A DNA stretch of 64,000 nucleotides from Amycolatopsis sp. WAC 01376 (lineage in GTDB: Bacteria; Actinomycetota; Actinomycetes; Mycobacteriales; Pseudonocardiaceae): the NCBI RefSeq assembly GCF_003947415.1, contig NZ_QHKL01000003.1, positions 992,001 to 1,056,000 on the forward strand, given 5' to 3'. Positions 1 to 7,129 of the stretch are shown piece by piece. The notes under the pieces are model-generated. The model made no database searches, was not told the DNA's origin, and was given only the letters and a program-made list of their open reading frames with translations. The position numbers were made by a program, and so were the translations under genes. Each line of letters opens with the position of its first letter. Position 1 is the first letter of the stretch.

Positions 1-340
1 CTTCGGGAAGATCTCGCGGGTCATCTACAACCGGCTCGACGAGAAGATGCGGCTCGAGATGGACTCGACGGTCAACTACGTCCTCGACCGGCCGACCCTG
101 CTCACGAAACCCGAGGAACGGGAAAAAGCGGGCGCGTACAACACCTACAAGTCCGTCGGCCTGACCCCGACACCGATCGCGGTGCCCAGCGCGGAAGCGA
201 TCCAGGCCGCGCTCAAGCCGGTCGCGGGAAACTGGATCTTCTTCGTCAAGTGCGAGAAGAACGGGCTCTCCTGCTTCGCGGTGACGAATGACGAGCACAA
301 CAAGAACAAGCTGGACGCACAGAGGCGTGGTGTCTACTAA
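1..340 (+). CDS. mltG: Endolytic murein transglycosylase MltG, 3' end (partial)
   Basis: Only the last 113 codons lie in the window, read from base 2 in frame to a TAA at 338-340. MltG is a membrane-anchored lytic transglycosylase that cuts nascent glycan strands and ends peptidoglycan chain growth. The visible part carries the family's C-terminal signature: KISRVIYNRLDEKMRLEMDS, then ST-NYVLDR, then the Y-NTY---GLTPTPIAVPS segment and the closing block with F--TN-EHN. The catalytic Glu lies upstream, outside the window. The end overlaps the start of aroE by about 11 bp, the usual actinobacterial mltG-aroE order, so the two are probably cotranscribed. Confidence 0.9.
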   Translation, partial: FGKISRVIYNRLDEKMRLEMDSTVNYVLDRPTLLTKPEEREKAGAYNTYKSVGLTPTPIAVPSAEAIQAALKPVAGNWIFFVKCEKNGLSCFAVTNDEHNKNKLDAQRRGVY

Positions 341-1184
341 CCGCAAAGCCGCGATCCTGGGAAAGCCGGTCGAACACTCGCTTTCGCCCGTGCTGCACGG
401 CGCCGCCTTCCGCGCGCTGGGCCTGGACGGCTGGACCTACGAGCGGGTCGAGATGGACGGACCCGGGCTGCCCGCGTTCGTCGACGGTCTCGGTCCGGAA
501 TGGACCGGGTTTTCGGTGACCATGCCCGGGAAACGGGCCGCACTGGAGTTCGCCGGCGAGGTAAAGCTCGCGGCGACGGCGGTCGGCGCGGCGAACACGC
601 TGGTGCGCCGGGAAACCGGCTGGCTGGCGGACTGCACCGACGTCGACGGGGTCACCGAGGCACTGCGCATCGCGGGGGAGTACTCGCCCGGCGAGGATGA
701 CGCGGCCGTCGTCCTCGGAGCGGGCGGCACGGCCGCGGCGGCCGTCGTCGGGCTCGCGTCGCTCGGCGTGCGGACCGTGCGGCTCGTCGTGCGGGATCCC
801 GCACGGGCCACGGAAACGGTCGAGGCGGCGCAGCGGGCGGGGCTCGACGCCGAAGTGCTCCGCTGGGCCGACGCCGACTTCGGGAAGCTCGCGGCCGACT
901 CGTCGGTACTGGTGAACACCGTGCCCCCGGACGCGGTCCGCCCGCATCTGGCGGAGCTGGCCCGGATCGGCTGCGTCCTCGACGTCATCTACCACCCCTG
1001 GCCGACCGCGCTCGCCGAAGCCGTCGCCGAACAGGGCGGGCGGCTCGCGACCGGACTGGATATGTTGCTGCACCAGGCTTTCGGGCAGTCCGAGTACTTC
1101 ACCGGGCAGCCGGCGCCGCGAGCGGAGATGCGGGACGCTCTTCGGGAAGCGACCGGCGGGATCCTTCCGTTGCCGATCAGCTGA
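330..1184 (+). CDS. aroE: Shikimate dehydrogenase
   Basis: NADP-dependent reduction of 3-dehydroshikimate to shikimate. About 284 residues, the usual length. Visible motifs: substrate-binding HSLSPVLHGAAF near the N-terminus, the catalytic Lys in VTMPGKRAAL, the Asp of DCTDVDGV, the dinucleotide loop GAGGTAAAA near residue 130, and the C-terminal LLHQAFGQSEYFTG. Two adjacent GTG codons (327, 330) could start it. I chose 330 because an AGAGG lies just upstream; 327 adds one residue, and an ATG at 288 would put a non-family peptide inside mltG. Other shikimate genes (aroC-K-B-Q) lie 20 kb downstream, separated by accessory genes. Confidence 0.93.
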   Translation: MSTNRKAAILGKPVEHSLSPVLHGAAFRALGLDGWTYERVEMDGPGLPAFVDGLGPEWTGFSVTMPGKRAALEFAGEVKLAATAVGAANTLVRRETGWLADCTDVDGVTEALRIAGEYSPGEDDAAVVLGAGGTAAAAVVGLASLGVRTVRLVVRDPARATETVEAAQRAGLDAEVLRWADADFGKLAADSSVLVNTVPPDAVRPHLAELARIGCVLDVIYHPWPTALAEAVAEQGGRLATGLDMLLHQAFGQSEYFTGQPAPRAEMRDALREATGGILPLPIS

Positions 1185-1242
1185 CAAGTTCGCCAGAGTT
1201 CGATAATCTGGCCGACTGCCTTGAGAGAGGAACAAGGGGTCG

Positions 1243-2505
1243 ATGCCTAAACCTGATCGAGACGATTACACCGAAGAAGACATCAACAACGCCTGGGTCG
1301 ATCAGCCTCCGGTACTGAATTCCACCGTCACGCTGGCCGAATACGATCCGGAGTGGCCCGCCCTGTTCGAGCGGGAAGCCAAGCGCATCAGGGGGATCCT
1401 GGGGGAACGCGCGCTGGTGCTGGAGCACGTCGGCTCCACGTCGGTGCCGGGACTCTGCGCGAAACCGATCATCGACATCATGCTGATCGTCGCCGATTCG
1501 GACGACGAGGACGCCTATGTGCCGCAGTTGGAGGCGGCAGGCTACAAGCTCGTCATCCGCGAGCCGGAGTGGGAGAAGCACCGCAGCTTCAAAGGTCCGG
1601 ACACCAACATCAACCTGCACGTCTACTCGCCGGACAACGGCCAGACCGAGCGTTACCGGCTCTTCCGCGAGCGCCTGATCGCGCACGAGGACGAGCGGAA
1701 GCTCTACGAGGTCAAGAAACGCGAGCTGGCGTCGCGCACCTGGAAGTACATCCAGCACTACGCCGACGCCAAGACCGAGGTGATCGACGAGATCGTCGAG
1801 CGGGCGCGCGCCGCCCAGTACGACGGGTTCGCCCGGCTCTACGCGGCGCACGCCGAAACCAGCAGCACCAACGCCCACTACGACCGTCCCGCCATCGTCG
1901 AACTGGCCGGGGACGTGGCGAGCAAACGGGTGCTGGACGTCGGCAGCGCGGCAGGTCACCTCAGCGCACTGCTCGCCGCGAAGGGGGCGGACGTCCTCGG
2001 CGTCGACGCCAGCGCGGGCATGGTCGCCATCGCCAGGGAGAAGTTCGGGGACGTCGCGAAGTTCGAGACGGCCGACGTCTCGCGGCCGCTGTCCTTTCTG
2101 GACGATGGCTCGATCGACGTCATCACGGCGTCCTTGGTGCTGCACTACCTGAAGGAGTGGGCGCCGGCGCTGGCGGAGTTCCGGCGGGTGCTCAAACCGG
2201 GCGGGCTCCTGGTGTTCTCGGTGCACCATCCCGGCGAGGACTGGCGCTGGTTCGGGAAGCAGAACTACTTCCAGCTCGAACTGCTGGAGGACGAGTTCCC
2301 GGCTGGTCAGAAGGTCCGGTTCTACCGGCGTCCGCTGAGCTGGACGTTCGGTGCGGTGCGGGATGCCGGATTCGCGGTCGACCGGCTGGTCGAGCCGATG
2401 CCGGATGAGGCGATCGCCGAATCGGACCCGCGGTGGTACGCGAAGCTGCGGACCCAGCCGCGGTTCCTGTACTTCCGGACCGTCCGGGAGCCAGCCCGCA
2501 ATTAG
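1243..2505 (+). CDS. GrpB-family nucleotidyltransferase-like / SAM methyltransferase fusion
   Basis: 420 residues with two domains. Residues about 25-190 are a GrpB (UPF0157) domain, a nucleotidyltransferase-fold family: YDPEWPALFEREAKRIR, VLEHVGSTSVPGLCAKPIIDI, and the closing YKR-like ERYRLFRERL and KKRELA stretch. Residues about 195-415 are a class I SAM-dependent methyltransferase: motif I VLDVGSAAGHLSALLA, acidic VLGVDAS, motif IV-like IDVITASLVLHYL and LKPGGLLVFSVHHP. GrpB is usually a stand-alone protein of about 170 residues. Substrate is unknown for both halves. RBS-like GAGAGGAAC sits ahead of the ATG. Stands alone, convergent with the TetR gene. Confidence 0.85.
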   Translation: MPKPDRDDYTEEDINNAWVDQPPVLNSTVTLAEYDPEWPALFEREAKRIRGILGERALVLEHVGSTSVPGLCAKPIIDIMLIVADSDDEDAYVPQLEAAGYKLVIREPEWEKHRSFKGPDTNINLHVYSPDNGQTERYRLFRERLIAHEDERKLYEVKKRELASRTWKYIQHYADAKTEVIDEIVERARAAQYDGFARLYAAHAETSSTNAHYDRPAIVELAGDVASKRVLDVGSAAGHLSALLAAKGADVLGVDASAGMVAIAREKFGDVAKFETADVSRPLSFLDDGSIDVITASLVLHYLKEWAPALAEFRRVLKPGGLLVFSVHHPGEDWRWFGKQNYFQLELLEDEFPAGQKVRFYRRPLSWTFGAVRDAGFAVDRLVEPMPDEAIAESDPRWYAKLRTQPRFLYFRTVREPARN

Positions 2506-2537
2506 TCACCTACTTGCGGCCGGTGGGCACCCCAGAA

Positions 2538-2575
2538 GTCTGTGAAGGCCTCCTTGCCTGCCCTGAGGGTCCCGG
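2538..2575. repeat. Degenerate half of the GAAGGCCTCCTT hairpin family
   Basis: The left arm GTGAAGGCCTCCTTGCC with CTGAGGGT loop matches the intact hairpin at 43776-43822, but the right arm is missing and is replaced by a CCCGGCAAAGTCGCAT segment. The same CCCGGCAAAGT(C/T)GCAT string occurs at about 5342. Together with the next entry it fills the 365-bp gap at 2506-2870, in which I see no gene. Confidence 0.5.
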
Positions 2576-2640
2576 CAAAGTCGCATAACCGCTGGTTGAA
2601 GTGGGTGGTGGGGACTCGTCACAGTGGCCTGACATCTTCT

Positions 2641-2820
2641 CGACTGTCCACAGGGGACTCTTTCCGGGTATCAGTGCCTGATTCGGGCGTTTTGCGAAGG
2701 GGTCGTGAGTGGCAATGGTCGTTCTAACGATCATTACCACTCACGACCCCCTCGAGAACCGCACATCTAGCCATTAATCAGACATTTAACTCCTCGAAAG
2801 TGTCCCTTGTGGACACTCGG
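2641..2820. repeat. Nested palindromic intergenic element, copy 1
   Basis: Inner palindrome at 2699-2750: two 25-nt arms (GGGGTCGTGAGTGG at the outer end, loop CT at 2724-2725) with two mismatches. Around it, outer arms GTCCACAGGGGACTCTTTC (from 2646) and GTGTCCCTTGTGGACAC (2800-2816) are inverted copies of each other, so the whole 180 bp is one imperfect palindrome. The same plan recurs at 19908-20091, and a one-sided copy lies at about 5362-5455. It sits between two convergent genes, so it may end transcription, but the outer arms make it look more like a small dispersed element. Confidence 0.7.
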
Positions 2821-2870
2821 GGACTTGATGCATGCCTCGTGCCGGCCGGCGAACCCACGCAAGTAGGTGA

Positions 2871-3551
2871 CTAATCGCGCGGGGGAGCGGGATCGTCCCG
2901 CTTCGAAAGGTCCCGGATCAGTGAAACGATCTCCCGGCTGACCGGCCTCAGCACCCGCAGCCGCGAAAGCCCCACCAGCCGCGCGATCAACGGGACCGTC
3001 CGTTCCACCAGCATCCGGCTGCGTTTCTGGCCGGGGGAGCGATCGTGGACCCAGAACAGCACGACACCCATCTGGTACAGCCACAGCAGGTCGGGCAGGT
3101 CGTCGCGCAGGTCCGGGTCGAGTTTCACGTCGGAGTCGGCGATGACGTCGCGCATCAGGCCGATCGAGGCGTCCCGCGCGGGCGAAGACTCCTCGCTGAA
3201 CGGGCTCAGCGGCGAGTCCGGGTCGGCGGCGTTGACGAAGAACTGGGTGCCGAAGCGGTGGTACGGCTCGGCGACGTCGAGCCAGGTGAGCAGGACGGTC
3301 TTGAGTCGCGCGCTGAAGTCCCGCTCACCTTCGATCGCCTCCCGCGCCGTCGTCAGGTGCACCCTGGCGATCTCGTCGTAGAAGCCTTGGATCAGCTGGT
3401 CTTTCGAGGCGAAGTAGTAGTAGGCGTTCCCGACCGACACGCCCGCTTCGGCGGCGATGGCCCGCATGGTCGTTCGGTCGTAGCCGTTCTCGCCGAACAA
3501 CCGTAACGCGGTCGCCACGATCAGTGACCTGGTTTCCTCACTCTTCGCCAC
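2871..3551 (-). CDS. TetR-family transcriptional regulator
   Basis: 226 residues. The N-terminal helix-turn-helix of the TetR family is clear: IVATALRLFGENGYDRTTM, then IAAEAGVSVGNAYYYFASKD at about residues 32-51. The C-terminal all-alpha ligand domain is poorly conserved, as is normal. It follows the membrane-protein gene at 3569-3994 by 17 bp on the same strand and should be cotranscribed with it from the promoter at 4026-4054, which overlaps two TTGAAC-N2-GTTCAA palindromes. Autoregulation through these sites is an inference from position. The ligand is unknown. Confidence 0.88.
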   Translation of the reverse strand: MAKSEETRSLIVATALRLFGENGYDRTTMRAIAAEAGVSVGNAYYYFASKDQLIQGFYDEIARVHLTTAREAIEGERDFSARLKTVLLTWLDVAEPYHRFGTQFFVNAADPDSPLSPFSEESSPARDASIGLMRDVIADSDVKLDPDLRDDLPDLLWLYQMGVVLFWVHDRSPGQKRSRMLVERTVPLIARLVGLSRLRVLRPVSREIVSLIRDLSKRDDPAPPRD

Positions 3552-3568
3552 GACTGCACGTTATCCGG

Positions 3569-3994
3569 TCAGGGCGCGGGGTGCGGAGCGGGCGCCGGGT
3601 AGCCGGGGTAACCGGGGTAGGGCGGCGGCACGGGCCGCGCGGCCGTGTGGTTGAGGTGCTTGCGGCGGATGCCGTTGAACACCAGCACGTTCCCGACGTG
3701 CATCACGCCGAGCACGAGCGCCACGGTGCCGACCTTCACCGACAGCATCTCGAAGACGTCGCGCGCGTCGAGGACGATGTCGTCGCTGGTCAGGAACAGG
3801 GTCACGAAACCGAGGCTGACCAGGTAGAACCCGACGACGAGCAGTTGGTTGACCGAATGCGCCAGTGCTTGTTTGTCCTGGAAGACGTCTTCCAGGAACG
3901 TCTTGCCGTGCCTGCTCAGCGTGCGGGCGACCAGCACGGTCAGCGGCACGGTTATGGCCAGGTAGAGGGCGTAGGCCACGACTACGGGTTGCAT
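3569..3994 (-). CDS. Small membrane protein with proline-rich tail
   Basis: 141 residues. Three predicted membrane segments: about 3-23 (VVVAYALYLAITVPLTVLV), 50-69 (LLVVGFYLVSLGFVTLFL) and 85-108 (VGTVALVLGVMHVGNVLVF). The cytoplasmic or external tail is Pro/Tyr/Gly-rich (PPPYPGYPGYPAPAPHPAP). I do not recognise a functional family. The gene is first in an operon with the TetR regulator, and AAGGAGGT lies 5 bp upstream of its ATG, partly next to operator O1. A drug- or lipid-responsive membrane function would fit the TetR pairing, but nothing in the sequence shows it. Confidence 0.75.
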   Translation of the reverse strand: MQPVVVAYALYLAITVPLTVLVARTLSRHGKTFLEDVFQDKQALAHSVNQLLVVGFYLVSLGFVTLFLTSDDIVLDARDVFEMLSVKVGTVALVLGVMHVGNVLVFNGIRRKHLNHTAARPVPPPYPGYPGYPAPAPHPAP

Positions 3995-4006
3995 GGGGAC
4001 CTCCTT

Positions 4007-4020
4007 TTGAACGTGTTCAA
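4007..4020. promoter_or_regulatory. TetR-type operator O1
   Basis: Perfect palindrome TTGAACGTGTTCAA. It lies between the predicted transcription start and the Shine-Dalgarno sequence of the membrane-protein gene. Same half-site as O2; centre-to-centre distance 34 bp. Confidence 0.7.
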
Positions 4021-4025
4021 GAAGT

Positions 4026-4054
4026 ACCGTAGCTCAGATTTTGAACGCGTTCAA
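4026..4054 (-). promoter_or_regulatory. Promoter of the membrane protein/tetR operon, overlapping operator O2
   Basis: Read on the minus strand: -35 TTGAAC (4054-4049), 17-bp spacer, -10 TACGGT (4031-4026). The -35 hexamer is the left half of palindrome O2, TTGAACGCGTTCAA (4041-4054). A repressor on O2 would block the -35, and one on O1 would block the start point. Sequence shows the sites; the binding protein (the TetR two genes away) is inferred. Confidence 0.65.
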
Positions 4055-4132
4055 GAGACGCTGTTCACCTGAAGCTCACCCGTGCGGCCGCACGGAGTGC
4101 GTATCGTCGCTACGACTCTGGGAGGTAAGACC

Positions 4133-5332
4133 GTGAAACGCATCGCCGCCGTGCTCACCTCGGGCGCCTTGCTGGCCGGGACGCTGCTGGCCGCCACACC
4201 GGCGGAAGCCACCGTCGGGCACAACGTCCGCTTCGCGACGTTCAACGCTTCGCTCAACCGTGGCGCCGCCGGTCAGCTGGTGACCGACCTTTCCCAGCCG
4301 GGCAACGCCCAGGCGGGCGAGGTCGCCGAGGTGATCCAGCGCAACCGGCCCGACGTGCTGCTGATCAACGAGTTCGACTACGTGCCGGGCAACCGCGCCG
4401 CGGACCTGTTCCGCGAGAACTACCTCGAGCGCGGCCAGAACGGTGCCGCGCCGATCGACTACCCGTACGCCTTCACGGCGCCGTCGAACACCGGCGTCTC
4501 GACCGGCTTCGACCTCGACCGCATCGCCCAGGTCGGCGGCGGCAACGACGCGCACGGCTTCGGCCTCTTCGAGGGCCAGTACGGCATGCTCGTGCTGTCC
4601 AAGTACCCGATCGACACCAAGAGCGTGCGGACGTTCCAGAAGTTCCTCTGGAAGGACATGCCGGGCGCGCTGCTCCCGGACGATCCGGCCACCCCGGCGC
4701 CCGGCGATTGGTACTCGCCGCAGGCGCTCGACGTGCTGCGCCTGTCGTCGAAGTCCCACTGGGACGTTCCGGTCCGCGTCGGCCGCTCGACCGTCCACTT
4801 CCTGACCGCGCACCCGACGCCGCCCACCTTCGACGGCCCCGAAGACCGCAACGGCACCCGCAACAACGACGAGATCCGCTTCTGGGCGGACTACGTGACC
4901 CCGGGCAAGGGCCGCTACATCCACGACGACAACGGCCGCCGCGGCGGGCTCTCCCCGCACGAGAAGTTCGTCATCGCGGGTGACTACAACTCCGACCCGC
5001 TCGACGGCGACAGCGTTCCGGGCGCGATCTCGCGCCTGCTGAACGCGCCGCGTGTCATCGAGACCCGGCCGGGCAGCGAAGGCGGCGTGCGCGCCGCCCA
5101 GGACCAGGCAGGCGCCAACATCGGCCAGAAGGGCGACCCCTTCTTCGACACCGGCGACTTCAACGACAACGCGCCGGGGAACCTGCGGATCGACTACGTC
5201 CTGCCGTCGAAGGGCCTGATCCCCTGGCGCGCCGAGGTCTTCTGGCCGCTGCCCGACTCACCGCTGGCCCGGCTGAACGACGCTTCGGACCACCACCTGG
5301 TCCGGGTCGACGTGTTCGTCCCTCGCTGGTGA
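4133..5332 (+). CDS. Secreted endonuclease/exonuclease/phosphatase-fold protein
   Basis: About 399 residues from GTG 4133, chosen because GGGAGGT sits 7 bp upstream and a signal peptide follows at once (KRIAAVLTSGALLAGTLLAA, cleavage after TPAEA). The mature part has the DNase I-like fold landmarks: VRFATFNASLNR, LLINEFDYVPG (metal-binding Glu), FVIAGDYNSDPLDGDS (the GDxN motif) and ASDHHLVRVDVF (terminal Asp-His). Such proteins are metal-dependent phosphodiesterases or phosphatases; whether this one takes DNA, lipid or another phosphodiester cannot be read from the sequence. A gap of 78 bp separates it from the divergent operators. Confidence 0.85.
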   Translation: MKRIAAVLTSGALLAGTLLAATPAEATVGHNVRFATFNASLNRGAAGQLVTDLSQPGNAQAGEVAEVIQRNRPDVLLINEFDYVPGNRAADLFRENYLERGQNGAAPIDYPYAFTAPSNTGVSTGFDLDRIAQVGGGNDAHGFGLFEGQYGMLVLSKYPIDTKSVRTFQKFLWKDMPGALLPDDPATPAPGDWYSPQALDVLRLSSKSHWDVPVRVGRSTVHFLTAHPTPPTFDGPEDRNGTRNNDEIRFWADYVTPGKGRYIHDDNGRRGGLSPHEKFVIAGDYNSDPLDGDSVPGAISRLLNAPRVIETRPGSEGGVRAAQDQAGANIGQKGDPFFDTGDFNDNAPGNLRIDYVLPSKGLIPWRAEVFWPLPDSPLARLNDASDHHLVRVDVFVPRW

Positions 5333-5361
5333 CGTCAGGGCCCCGGCAAAGTTGCATTGCC

Positions 5362-5455
5362 GGTCGTGAGTGGTAAGTGTCGTTAGAACGATCATTGCCA
5401 CTCACGACCCCCTCACACAACGCCCAAATCAGGCACTCTTACCTGGAAAAGGGTC
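5362..5455. repeat. Nested palindromic element, copy 2 (one-sided)
   Basis: Inner palindrome 5362-5409: GGTCGTGAGTGGTAAGTGT arm, AG loop, and a right arm with three mismatches. Its right flank (AACGCCCAAATCAGGCACT at 5420 on) is the reverse complement of the left flank of copy 1, as expected for a palindromic unit, but the matching left flank is absent and replaced by CCCCGGCAAAGTTGCAT. Lies between convergent genes. Confidence 0.65.
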
Positions 5456-5471
5456 CCCTCGCTGGTGACGT

Positions 5472-6095
5472 TCAGCTGAGCCGCGCGGTACCTGGGCCGG
5501 TGAGCGTGGCGAGGCCGATGCTTCGTCCGCTCACCGCCAAGAGCAGGTCGTCGAGCGGGCCTCGTACCTCTTCGAGGCCCGTGCCACCGGTCCACTCGGC
5601 GTCGGTGGCGATCAGCTTCAGGTCCTTACAGCGCTTCTTGGCGCCCCAGAACGGGCTGGCCAGCAGGTGCTCAAGCGCCGCGATCGTCGGCTTCTCCGGC
5701 ATGGGCCGGTCGATACCGAGCGGGCGGGCGACGTCCTGGCCGTGGATGAGGACGTCGGCGAGCTCGTCGACCGGTTTGGCGCCGAGCGGGCGGCGTGCCG
5801 ATCCGGCGTCCTCGCGGATCTGGGCGACGAGTTCGGCCGGGGTGAACCGCGCGGCGTAGGCGACGGCCTGGTCGACGTTCATCCGGTCCCAGTTCCCCTT
5901 GGCCTTCACGATGCCGACGAGGGTGTCCTTGAGCCGGTTCCTGGTGGTCTGCGCGAGATGGCCCGCCATCGCGTGGACCGTCCACTCCGTACACAGCGTC
6001 TTCGCCGACCAGTCCAGCTCGGAGAGGCTCTCCAGCAGATCCGCGAAGCTCAGCCGTTCGGCCTCGGTCCAGGCCAAGACGTCGCCGTCGTCCAT
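5472..6095 (-). CDS. DinB/maleylpyruvate-isomerase-type (mycothiol-dependent) family protein
   Basis: About 207 residues from ATG 6095, which has AGAGGAGCGGG just upstream; an upstream ATG at 6131 would add 12 residues with no better RBS. The N-terminal four-helix DinB-like domain is visible: ERLSFADLLESLSELDW, TEWTVHAMAGHLA (metal-site His), then ELADVLIHGQDVARPLGI (second His region) and the C-terminal GTGLEEVRGPLDDLLLAVSGR typical of the actinobacterial TIGR03083 group. These proteins often use mycothiol as cofactor; the reaction here is not known. Monocistronic. Confidence 0.82.
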   Translation of the reverse strand: MDDGDVLAWTEAERLSFADLLESLSELDWSAKTLCTEWTVHAMAGHLAQTTRNRLKDTLVGIVKAKGNWDRMNVDQAVAYAARFTPAELVAQIREDAGSARRPLGAKPVDELADVLIHGQDVARPLGIDRPMPEKPTIAALEHLLASPFWGAKKRCKDLKLIATDAEWTGGTGLEEVRGPLDDLLLAVSGRSIGLATLTGPGTARLS

Positions 6096-6187
6096 CCCGC
6101 TCCTCTGTCCGGAGATACACCTCGCCGCCATGGAACCACAGTCCTCGCCGTTCGAGTTCTCCGAAAGAGCTGAACTAGCCTGAGGGT

Positions 6188-7129
6188 ATGAAGATCGCGA
6201 TTCTCGACGACTACCAGGAAGTGGCGCTCGGCTTCGGCGACTGGGGCTCCCTCGGCGCCGAGATCGAGGTGTTCACGAAGCCGTTCGCGGACCCCGCCGA
6301 CGTCGTGGGCCGCCTCCGGGACTTCGACGTCGTGGTCGCGATGCGTGAGCGCACCCGGTTCCCCGCCGAGGTCCTCGACCGGCTGCCCGCGCTCAAGCTG
6401 CTGGTGAGCACCGGCCACCGCAACGCCGCGATCGACGTGGCCGCCGCCCGGCGCAACGGTGTGGTCGTCTCCTCCACCGGGTACATCGCGGCCCCGGCGG
6501 CCGAGCACACCTGGGCGCTGATCCTCGCCGCCGCCAGGAATGTGCCGGTGGAGTCCGCGAACATGCGCGAGGGCGGCTGGCAGACCACCGTCGGCACGAT
6601 CCTGTCCGGCAAGACCCTCGGGCTGCTCGGGCTCGGCAGGCTCGGCGCCGGCGCGGCCAAGATCGGCAAGGCGTTCGGCATGGAGACCATCGCCTGGAGC
6701 CAGAACCTGACCAAGGAGAAGGCCGATCCCCACGGCGTGACGGCGGTGTCGAAGGAGGAACTGTTCGCCCGTGCGGATGTCCTGTCGGTCCATCTGGTGC
6801 TCAGTGACCGCAGCCGTGGGCTGGTCGGCGCGCCCGAACTCGCCGCGATGAAACCGACGGCGATGCTGGTCAACACCTCACGCGGCCCGATCGTGGACGA
6901 GGCCGCTCTCGTGGACGCCTTGCGCCGCAAGGAGATCGCGGTCGCCGCGCTGGATGTCTACGACGTCGAGCCGTTGCCGTCGGAGCATCCGTTGCGGACG
7001 CTGGACAACGTCGTGCTCACCCCGCACATCGGCTATGTCACCCGGGAGGCTTACGAGATCTTTTACCGCGACGCGGTCGAGGACATCGCGGCCTTCCAGG
7101 CAGGTTCGCCGATCCGAGTCATGGAGTAG
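6188..7129 (+). CDS. D-2-hydroxyacid dehydrogenase (NAD-binding)
   Basis: 313 residues. Belongs to the phosphoglycerate/formate dehydrogenase superfamily: NAD loop GKTLGLLGLGRLGAGAAKIG at about 140-159, the VLSVHLVLSDRSRGLVG block, LVNTSRGPIVDEAALVDAL with the catalytic Arg, the Glu of DVYDVEPLPSEHPL and the catalytic His of VVLTPHIGYVT. Probably oxidises or reduces a small 2-hydroxy/2-keto acid; the exact acid is not shown. The 3' end overlaps the converging gene at 7063-9516 by 67 bp, so each message carries antisense to the other's tail. Confidence 0.88.
   Translation: MKIAILDDYQEVALGFGDWGSLGAEIEVFTKPFADPADVVGRLRDFDVVVAMRERTRFPAEVLDRLPALKLLVSTGHRNAAIDVAAARRNGVVVSSTGYIAAPAAEHTWALILAAARNVPVESANMREGGWQTTVGTILSGKTLGLLGLGRLGAGAAKIGKAFGMETIAWSQNLTKEKADPHGVTAVSKEELFARADVLSVHLVLSDRSRGLVGAPELAAMKPTAMLVNTSRGPIVDEAALVDALRRKEIAVAALDVYDVEPLPSEHPLRTLDNVVLTPHIGYVTREAYEIFYRDAVEDIAAFQAGSPIRVME

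Noticed and set aside
2641..2820. CRISPR or IS element
   Set aside because: No regularly spaced direct repeats, no spacers, no transposase frame; only inverted arms.
4007..4054. LexA (SOS) boxes
   Set aside because: The half-sites GAAC/GTTC are 2 bp apart, not the 4 bp of the actinobacterial SOS box.
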